Assembly: GCF_003712105.1 (NCBI RefSeq)
Contig: NZ_RHLG01000006.1
Coordinates: 110,187 to 174,186 of the forward strand
DNA from: Winogradskyella sp.
Lineage (GTDB): Bacteria; Bacteroidota; Bacteroidia; Flavobacteriales; Flavobacteriaceae
DNA length: 64,000 bases
Direction of reading: 5' to 3'
Positions 54,304-62,000 of this stretch are shown piece by piece. Position 1 is the first letter of the stretch, and each line of letters starts with the position of its first letter. Below the pieces are notes generated by a model, which saw only the letters and a program-made list of their open reading frames with translations, searched no databases and had not been told where the DNA came from. The position numbers were made by a program, and so were the translations under genes.

Positions 54304-54793
54304 AATTTAAAATCTTGAATTCTATTTTATCTCCCAACTGAAGATTCCATGAGTCCGAAAGTCCAGCATTAATTTCTAAAACATATTTAGCCGCTGCATC
54401 AGATGGAAGTGAAGTCTCATCAAAAGGCTTTGCGTTCTTCTGAAAACTTACAATACTACTATCCGAAGCAATAAAGATGATATCCAGAGGTATACGTGTA
54501 TTCTTCATATAGAAGCTCCGTTGTCTTTCATCAGGGAAAAGAAATAGCATTGCTTGATTGTCTTTCATACTATTGCGATACATCAAACCAGTTTGTATTT
54601 GGAAATCATCATCAGCAATTTCAATGTCTAATAACTTAATGAGCGAATCATTAAATGCCTTCTTGAGTTGAAGCGAACCTTCTTTTTTAAATTTTATATC
54701 TAAGCCTTTTTGTTGTTTTTTCTTATCACTACAAGAAAAAACATGTAAGACGACAATGAGAATCATGAGATATTTAATACCGAGTTGCTTCAA
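54302..54793 (-). CDS. DUF192-domain lipoprotein
   Basis: A 163-residue lipoprotein (lipobox VFSC, Cys21) with the DUF192 signature: FQIQTGLMYRNSMKDNQAMLFLFPDERQRSFYMKNTRIPLDIIFI and YVLEINAGLSDSWNLQLGD. The family is small beta-barrel proteins found on envelopes of many bacteria, function not settled. The gene follows a small membrane-protein gene by 4 nt, in the lgt operon. Its stop overlaps the secDF terminator hairpin. Confidence 0.93.
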   Translation of the reverse strand: MKQLGIKYLMILIVVLHVFSCSDKKKQQKGLDIKFKKEGSLQLKKAFNDSLIKLLDIEIADDDFQIQTGLMYRNSMKDNQAMLFLFPDERQRSFYMKNTRIPLDIIFIASDSSIVSFQKNAKPFDETSLPSDAAAKYVLEINAGLSDSWNLQLGDKIEFKILN

Positions 54794-54797
54794 AGAC

Positions 54798-55043
54798 TTA
54801 TTGATTTGAATAATGCCTCATTATTTTAAAACCAAGCTTGAAAGAAATAATAATAGTCATTATATGAATTATCCAATAGATACAGCCGCCAAAAATCATT
54901 AGTCTTTCAGAGGCAGATAACCCAGAATTGAAGATAGTTGTAATCTTTGATACCGAAATTAAAGCCGGGCTTAAGTAATATATAAAAGCCATCATTAGCA
55001 AAGCACCTATTGCAATACATAGATAACCATAAACTTTTTTCAT
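54798..55043 (-). CDS. Small two-helix membrane protein, unknown function
   Basis: An 81-residue hydrophobic protein with two predicted membrane helices (YGYLCIAIGALLMMAFIYYL and YWIIHIMTIIISFKLGF). No family recognised. Position between lgt (12 nt) and the DUF192 lipoprotein gene (4 nt) suggests co-expression with lipoprotein biogenesis. Confidence 0.72.
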   Translation of the reverse strand: MKKVYGYLCIAIGALLMMAFIYYLSPALISVSKITTIFNSGLSASERLMIFGGCIYWIIHIMTIIISFKLGFKIMRHYSNQ

Positions 55044-55055
55044 TCTAAACTATAA

Positions 55056-55895
55056 TTAGGATTCTAAGTTAGCTTTAGGTTTGTAGAAGAACATAAAATA
55101 AAGTCCCACTAGTATCAAAGGGATACTTAATATTTGACCATTATTAATAACATTACCTATGGCATCAGATAGATACTCACCACTTTGAGGCTCTTTAAAG
55201 AATTCAATAATAAAGCGTACAGACCATAATAAAACTAAAAACAAGCCAAATAAGTAACCTTCTTTATTAGCTTTTTTAGTTTTCCAATACAATACATAAA
55301 GTATGATAAATATGATTACGTAACAACCAGCTTCGTAAAGTTGTGTAGCATGTCTAGGAAAAGATTCGCCAAGCTCCGCGAATATTACTCCAAAATCTGA
55401 ATTTGTAGGTTTTCCTATAATTTCTGAATTAATGAAATTACCAATACGTACAAAAGCAGCACCAAGGGCAACAGCTACTACTACACGATCTAAAATCCAC
55501 AAAACTGTTTTCTTGAGAACTTTTTTATTATAGAGGTACATTGAGATTATCATAGCTATCGCTGCGCCATGACTGGCCAAACCTTGAAAACCTGTGAACT
55601 CAAAACCACCTTTGAATTTGAAAGGTAAAAATATACTAAAAAAATCTTCTGTAATTAGCTCGGTTTGGTAGAACAAAACATGACCTAAACGTGCTCCAAG
55701 CATAATCCCTAAAACCGAATAGATAAATAATGAATCTAGCGATTCATTAGACTGGTTTTCATTTTTATAAATACGTTTAGTGATATAAAACCCTATGACA
55801 AAAGCAACAATCCACATTAAACTATAATAGTGCAATTTAAAAAAGCCTAAATCGATAAATTTTTTTGTTTCCCAAACAACTTGTAAGCTATACAT
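55056..55895 (-). CDS. lgt: Prolipoprotein diacylglyceryl transferase
   Basis: Transfers a diacylglyceryl group from phosphatidylglycerol to the lipobox Cys of prolipoproteins, the first step of lipoprotein maturation. A 279-residue inner-membrane protein with about seven helices. The family motif with essential Arg is RIGNFINSEIIGKP near residue 139; the catalytic-loop equivalent of RHPSQLYE reads PRHATQLYEA here. The substrate set in this window includes many lipoproteins. Preceded by yidD (66 nt). Confidence 0.96.
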   Translation of the reverse strand: MYSLQVVWETKKFIDLGFFKLHYYSLMWIVAFVIGFYITKRIYKNENQSNESLDSLFIYSVLGIMLGARLGHVLFYQTELITEDFFSIFLPFKFKGGFEFTGFQGLASHGAAIAMIISMYLYNKKVLKKTVLWILDRVVVAVALGAAFVRIGNFINSEIIGKPTNSDFGVIFAELGESFPRHATQLYEAGCYVIIFIILYVLYWKTKKANKEGYLFGLFLVLLWSVRFIIEFFKEPQSGEYLSDAIGNVINNGQILSIPLILVGLYFMFFYKPKANLES

Positions 55896-55961
55896 ATATA
55901 CCGTATTAAAGCCGTAAATATAAGATTTTTGATGGTTTCTTAATTAATATAGGAGCTAATA

Positions 55962-56195
55962 TTAATCCTCCTTTGGCGGCACTGGGTCGTAACCTTTTCC
56001 TCCTAAAGGATGGCAACTAAAAATGCGCTTAATTGCCAAACGACTTCCTTTAAACAACCCATGCACTTCCAATGCTTCTTTAGCATAATGCGAACATGTT
56101 GGTTGGTATCTGCACGTTGCTGGTGTTAATGGAGAAATCAAAGTCTGGTAGACCTTAATCAAAAATAAAAATGGGTATGTCAGTAGTTTTTTGAT
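55962..56195 (-). CDS. yidD: Membrane protein insertion efficiency factor YidD
   Basis: Small amphipathic protein that assists YidC/Sec insertion. The core is fully conserved: [30 protein letters not shown], then [18 protein letters not shown], with three Cys typical of the family. Only the TTG at 56162 is a common start codon, but it would remove the usual N-terminal helix ([12 protein letters not shown]). The family length of about 77 residues is reached from ATC at 56195, which is a rare start codon; CTG at 56183 is intermediate. I list the longest frame and regard the exact start as open. The 5' end lies 4 nt after the cysS stop. Confidence 0.88.
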   Translation of the reverse strand: MKKLLTYPFLFLIKVYQTLISPLTPATCRYQPTCSHYAKEALEVHGLFKGSRLAIKRIFSCHPLGGKGYDPVPPKED

Positions 56196-56199
56196 AGGA

Positions 56200-57681
56200 T
56201 TATTTTATAGAATAAGTAGTGCCTTCACGGTGATCTTTTAGCGTAATACCAACCTCTGCCAACTCATCTCGGATCTGGTCAGATAGTGCAAAGTCTTTAT
56301 TAATTCTAGCTTCTTTTCTAAGCTTAATTAAAAGTTCTATTGTGGCACTTAGTTTATTAGCGCCTGAATCATCCTGATTATTATTTTTCTTAAGACCAAG
56401 AATATCGAATACAAATGAATTGATAGTGCTTATAAGTAGACTTAAATCTGCTTCTGTAATTGTAGCTTTATTATCTGTGGCAAGATTTATAAACTTTACA
56501 GCTTCAAATAAATGCGCAATTAATATTGGTGTATTAAAATCATCATTCATTGCATCATAGCATTTTTGTTTCCATTCAGAAACATTAAATGATGATGAAG
56601 CTTGAGGAACCAGCTTATCCAAATTATTAATCGCTTCCATTAAACGATTAAATCCTTTCTCAGCGGCAAGCAATCCATCGTTGGTTAAATCTAGAATACT
56701 TCTATATGAAGCTTGCATCATAAAAAAACGAATAACTCCGGGCGAAAACCCTTTGGACATAATCTTGTTATCACCAGAGAATAATTCGGCAGGATTCACA
56801 TAATTTCCACTAGATTTACTCATACGAGCACCATTCATTTCTAGCATATTGGCGTGCATCCAATATTTTACCGGGTCATTACCTTTAGCAGCTTTGCATT
56901 GTGCAATTTCACATTCGTGATGTGGGAATTTTAGATCCATACCGCCACCATGAATATCAAATCTGTCACCCAAGTATTTGGTGCTCATTGCAGTACACTC
57001 TAAATGCCAGCCAGGAAAACCATCACTCCAAGGTGATGACCAACGCATGATGTGAGTTGGTTCAGCTTTTTTCCAAAGTGCAAAGTCCTGTGGATTTCTC
57101 TTATCGCTTTGCCCATCTAGACTGCGCGTATTATGAATTAGATCTTCAAGTTTACGTTTACTTAGAATACCATATTCATTAGTTTCATTGTATTTATGTA
57201 CATCAAAATATACAGAACCATTAACCACATAGGCTAATCCCTTATCGATGATGGTTTGTATTAATTCGATTTGTTCAATGATGTGACCAGTAGCTGTTGG
57301 CTCTATGCTTGGTGGTAAAAAGTTTAAGGTATTAAGTACATTATGAAAGTCTACAGTATAGCGTTGTACAACTTCCATAGGTTCAATCTCCTCAACGCGT
57401 GCTTTTTTAGTGATTTTATCTTCACCTAAATCCGCATCATTCTCCAAGTGACCAGCATCCGTAATATTCCTGACATAGCGTACTTTATAACCCAAATGTT
57501 TGAAATATCTAAAAATCATGTCAAAAGACATAAAGGTTCTAACATTTCCTAAATGCACATTGCTATAAACTGTAGGACCACACACATACATACCAACATA
57601 ACCTTTAGTAATAGGTTGAAAAATTTCTTTTTCACCAGAAAGTGAATTGTAGATTTTAATCTCTTGGTTTTCGAAAAGCAT
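56200..57681 (-). CDS. cysS: Cysteinyl-tRNA synthetase
   Basis: Class I synthetase charging tRNA-Cys. At 493 residues it has the HIGH-type motif VHLGNVRT in [12 protein letters not shown] near residue 38, zinc ligands Cys33 in CGPT, the Cys/His in GWHLECTAM and HHECEIAQ, and KMSKS as MSKSSGN near 280. The C-terminal DALR-type helical domain is present. Closely followed by yidD. Confidence 0.98.
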   Translation of the reverse strand: MLFENQEIKIYNSLSGEKEIFQPITKGYVGMYVCGPTVYSNVHLGNVRTFMSFDMIFRYFKHLGYKVRYVRNITDAGHLENDADLGEDKITKKARVEEIEPMEVVQRYTVDFHNVLNTLNFLPPSIEPTATGHIIEQIELIQTIIDKGLAYVVNGSVYFDVHKYNETNEYGILSKRKLEDLIHNTRSLDGQSDKRNPQDFALWKKAEPTHIMRWSSPWSDGFPGWHLECTAMSTKYLGDRFDIHGGGMDLKFPHHECEIAQCKAAKGNDPVKYWMHANMLEMNGARMSKSSGNYVNPAELFSGDNKIMSKGFSPGVIRFFMMQASYRSILDLTNDGLLAAEKGFNRLMEAINNLDKLVPQASSSFNVSEWKQKCYDAMNDDFNTPILIAHLFEAVKFINLATDNKATITEADLSLLISTINSFVFDILGLKKNNNQDDSGANKLSATIELLIKLRKEARINKDFALSDQIRDELAEVGITLKDHREGTTYSIK

Positions 57682-57743
57682 GTGTTTAGTACTTAATCGT
57701 ATGTAATTAGTAAATAAGTTAGAATGTCTTTTGTAAAGGTATA

Positions 57744-58418
57744 TTAAAACTCAGTATCTAGTTTTATATAATCCAAAAATTCACGACGTGTTTCTTTGGT
57801 TTTGAATTTGCCTCCAAACTCAGAAGTAACTGTGCTACTTGCAACATCTTTAATGCCACGAGAGTTAACACACAGATGCTTAGCATCGATAACACAAGCA
57901 ACATCATCAGTACCTAATACATCTTGCAATTCTCTGACAATTTGGATGGTAAGTCGCTCCTGTACTTGAGGGCGCTTAGCATAATAATCTACAATACGGT
58001 TCATTTTAGATAAACCTACAACACTACCATTAGAAATATAAGCGACGTGAGCCTTCCCAACTATAGGTAATAAATGATGCTCACAAGTAGAGTATACAGT
58101 TATGTTTTTCTCAACAAGCATTTCACCGTATTTATATTTATTTTCAAATGTGGATGCTTTAGGCTTATTATTAGGGTGAAGCCCACTAAATATTTCATTT
58201 ACAAACATTTTAGCAACACGTTTTGGTGTGCCACTTAAACTGTCGTCCGTTAAATCTAGCCCAAGTGTTTCTAAAATATGTTCAACATCTTCACGTATGC
58301 TTTCTATTTTTTCAGCATCACTTAGCTCAAAGGCATCTTCTCTTAAAGGCGTATCACTAGAGGTGCCTATGTGGTCATCTCCAATGGTATCTATATTAAA
58401 ATCGTTATCTATCTTCAT
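57744..58418 (-). CDS. folE: GTP cyclohydrolase I
   Basis: Converts GTP to 7,8-dihydroneopterin triphosphate, the first step of folate and queuosine precursor synthesis. At 224 residues it has [22 protein letters not shown] with zinc ligands Cys and His, [20 protein letters not shown], and the zinc Cys in KHLCVNSRG near 192. The N-terminal extension of about 40 residues is acidic. A minus-strand TATCTTTG element lies at forward 58444-58451. Confidence 0.97.
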   Translation of the reverse strand: MKIDNDFNIDTIGDDHIGTSSDTPLREDAFELSDAEKIESIREDVEHILETLGLDLTDDSLSGTPKRVAKMFVNEIFSGLHPNNKPKASTFENKYKYGEMLVEKNITVYSTCEHHLLPIVGKAHVAYISNGSVVGLSKMNRIVDYYAKRPQVQERLTIQIVRELQDVLGTDDVACVIDAKHLCVNSRGIKDVASSTVTSEFGGKFKTKETRREFLDYIKLDTEF

Positions 58419-58443
58419 TTAAATGGTATGTAAAATGAGACTG

Positions 58444-58451
58444 CAAAGATA
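58444..58451 (-). promoter_or_regulatory. Candidate -7 element for folE
   Basis: Minus strand TATCTTTG, exact TAnnTTTG match, 25 nt before the folE ATG. A nearby palindrome at 58476-58490 could be an operator for folE, for the divergent adhesin operon, or both. Confidence 0.45.
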
Positions 58452-58475
58452 ATTAAATAAAATAGCATTCATCTG

Positions 58476-58490
58476 TTAGGAAATTCCTAA
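58476..58490. promoter_or_regulatory. Perfect palindrome, candidate operator
   Basis: TTAGGAA-A-TTCCTAA: 7-bp perfect arms with a single central base. It lies between the divergent folE and small exported-protein genes, 25 nt upstream of the folE -7 element and 2 nt upstream of a one-mismatch -7 element (TATACTTG, 58492-58499) on the plus strand. Confidence 0.45.
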
Positions 58491-58601
58491 TTATACTTGT
58501 TATATACATGAATTAACTAATTTCATCGAGAACTGATGTTAATTGGAGCTCGGTTTCTTAAAATTTTATTAATTTCCGCTTCTGAAATTACCTAAAAAAT
58601 T

Positions 58602-59066
58602 ATGATAAAAACAATATCAAAAGTGTTGATTGTGTTATTAATATCCCTAACCTCTTTAAGTATAGGAGCGCAATCCATGCCATCATCTATAATAGTTAAA
58701 TTTGACGATAACGTTAATTTACCTTTGTCGACTTTAGAAAAAACATTTATAAATGAAGCCTATGGAGATGCTGCGTACAAGGAAATATATTCTAGACCAC
58801 ACAGGTTAAAATTTATAAAACAGATTTTAAGAAATAGGGTTCAGATAGTTAAATTGACTCAAAAACATTTAAGCTTAAACTATCCAAAGTTATCTGAAGT
58901 GCCAGTATTCAAATCTTTTAATAAAACTTTAAAAAGGGACGTTGTTTTTAATCCAAATAACTTTAATCCTTTGAAATATACATTTAGTTTTTATTCAAAA
59001 AAATCATATACCTATCAAGTTGATGGAACAAATTATGGTATAGTTATAAAATCTCAATACCAGTAA
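58602..59066 (+). CDS. Small exported protein preceding the giant adhesin gene
   Basis: A 154-residue protein with a signal peptide (MIKTISKVLIVLLISLTSLSIGAQ). The mature part is basic, with FDDNVNLPLSTLEKTFINEAYG and SRPHRLKFIKQILRNRVQIVKL, and a strand-rich end (YTFSFYSKKSYTYQVDGTNYGI). No family recognised. It lies 13 nt before the giant gene and is probably co-transcribed, so it may help export, anchoring or maturation of that protein; this is inference from position only. Confidence 0.78.
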   Translation: MIKTISKVLIVLLISLTSLSIGAQSMPSSIIVKFDDNVNLPLSTLEKTFINEAYGDAAYKEIYSRPHRLKFIKQILRNRVQIVKLTQKHLSLNYPKLSEVPVFKSFNKTLKRDVVFNPNNFNPLKYTFSFYSKKSYTYQVDGTNYGIVIKSQYQ

Positions 59067-59079
59067 ATCCCCATTACTC

Positions 59080-62000
59080 ATGAAAAATATAATTACAACG
59101 GTTGTCTTTTTTTGTGTAGTTTTTGTTTCGGCACAAGATATAAATATGCAAAATGGTACATTTAATCAATGTACAGATATGTTTTATGATTCGGGAGGAC
59201 CATCAGGAATATATTCGAGCAACGAAAATTTTACATTAACGATTTGTCCTGATACACCGGGAGACTCCGTGAGTCTTAATTTTACATCTTTTAATACAGA
59301 GACAGGTGCAGACATTTTAACAATTTTTGATGGAGATGATACTAGTGCGTCTCAATTAGGTCAGTTTTCTGGGAGCTCGAGTCCAGGTCTAATTGAAGCT
59401 ACAAGTGCTAATACTTCGGGCTGTTTAACGATTACATTTTCTTCTAATGGCAATGGCAATACCCTAGGTTGGGTAGCAGAGATTAGTTGTTTTACACCTT
59501 GTCAGACAATTACAGCTAACGTTGATAGTACAACTCCTGCTGTTGGATCCGGAAATGCTATAAGTGCGGATGTTAATGATACAATAAGTTTTAATGGCAG
59601 TGGTACCTTTTCTAATGATGGTACCGGTGCTACGTATTTGTGGGATTTTGGTGATGGTAATACCGCAATGGGCCAATCTGTAACACATGCGTATACGGTA
59701 GCAGGAATTTATAATGTAACCTTGACAATTACAGATACATCTGGATGCACAAGTACTAATAATATTAATCTTTCTGCTCAAATTGGTGTTACCAGTCCTG
59801 GTAATCCATCGGTTAACGCTGGAGATGATGTAGATATACCCTGTGACGAAACTTGCACCACACTAAATGCAAGTTTTTTAGATATTGGAGATACGTCTAC
59901 CTATACTGTAAACAGTATACCATATGTTCCACCATTCCCGTTTGATGGTTTAGCTAACACAATAAACAATAATATAGATGACGCATGGGCAGGTGTAGAA
60001 AGCTTACCCTTTGATTTTTGCTTTTTTGACCAAATAGAAACTCAATTTCAAGTGGGTTCTAATGGTTTAATCCGTTTTGATGTTGATCCATCAGATGCTA
60101 CCAATGCTTGGAATTTACAAAACAACACGCTTCCTAACAATACAAACCCTGCATTAGGAGAAGGAAATGTATTTACGCCAGTTCATGACATTAATCCTGC
60201 AGCTTCTACAGGTGAAGAAATAGCTTGGGAATTTATAGGAGTGGCACCAAATCGTGTTCTCGTAGTTAGTTTTTTTAACGTAGAAATGTGGAACTGCCCT
60301 ACTGCAATTGCAACCCACATGGCAGTATTTTATGAAACAACTAATGTTATTGATATATACATTCAAGATGCACCTTTTTGTGATGAATTTAATAACAATA
60401 AGGCCGTTGGTATACAAAATGATGCTGGAACACAAGCATTTGTACCACCTGGCCGTAATACGAATGAAGGTGGTACGCTAACTATGCCCGGATGGACTAC
60501 ATCTGATGAAGCATGGCGTTTTACACCAGCGGGACCATCAATTGTTGAGTTTGCCTGGTTGGATGCAATGGGAAATGTCATTAGTAATGACGCCAGTTTC
60601 GAAGTGTGCCCAACAGATCCGTCTACAACTTATACAGCACAAGTAACCTATACCAATTGTAATGGAGATGTTACTGTTGTGACCGATGATGTCACAGTTA
60701 CAACGAATATACCTTTTATTGTAGACCTCGGGCCTGATCAAGAATTATGTATTGGTGACCCTGATGTTCTATTAGATGCTACTGTCGCTGGGTCAGTGAC
60801 CTACCAATGGGCTTTAGATGGTGTAGACCTACCAGGCGAAACAAATCCAACACTTACTGTAAGTTCGCCAGATTCTGGAGTTTATTCAGTTACAGTAACT
60901 GAAGATGTTACCAATTGCATTAGCGTTGACGATGTTGCTATTACCTTTTTCGAAACACCTGTTTTATCTTCTACACTAGACACATCGGCTTGTAGTGACG
61001 ATGCAATTGGCATAATTCTAGATTTAGATATTGGAGATTTAGCATCTACAACTTTTAACATTACTGGAATTAATACTAATGGCTTAGTAGCCAGTGCAGG
61101 AGCACCAGTAGTAGGTAATGGATTTGGAGCCAATGAAATTGCAGATGATGCCTATACCAATACAACAATTCTTCCAGTACCTGTAATATATACTATAGTG
61201 CCAGTAAGTGGTGCGGCTAATTGCCTTGGGAATGCTGTGGATGTTACTGTAATGGTCAATCCCGTACCTGTGTTATCAATTGGTTTAGATACGACAGTCT
61301 GTAGTGATGTTGCTAGTGGCATTATATTAGATATTGAAGCAGGTAGTATTGCAGCCTCAACCTATAATATTACTGCTATTAATACCAATGGCTTAGTAGC
61401 CAGTGCAGGCGCACCAGCAGTAGGTAATGGATTTGGAGCTAATGAAATTTCAGATGATGCTTATACAAACACAACAAATCTTCCAGTACCTGTAATATAT
61501 ACTATAGTGCCAGTAAGTGCAGATAATTGCGAAGGATTAGCTTTAGATGTTAACTTGATGGTTAATCCCGAACCTGTTCTTTCAGCAAATTTAGATACTA
61601 CAGTTTGTAGCGATGATCTCATCGGAGTTGTATTAGATGTAGCACCAGGAAGTGTAGCAGCAGCCACCTACAATATTATAGCAATTAATGATAATGGCTT
61701 AGTAGCCAGTGCAGGTGCACCGGCAGTAGGTAATGGATTTGGTGTCAACGAAATTGCAGATGATGCTTATACAAACACAACAAATCTTGCAGTACCAGTA
61801 ACGTATACTATAGTACCAGTAAGTGCAGATAATTGTGAAGGCGATGCATTTGATGTCAATGTCACTATTAGTCCAGAACCAATATTATCTGCATCTTTAG
61901 ATGTTACTGTATGTAGTGATAATGTTAGTGGTATTGTCTTAGATGTAGGGCCAGGAAGTATAGCGGCAGCCACCTATAATATTATAGCAATTAATGATAA

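Noticed and set aside
59464..60741. Several minus-strand open frames over the N-terminal half of the giant protein.
   Set aside because: The plus-strand frame has a signal peptide and coherent CUB/PKD domains; the antisense products show no known motifs.
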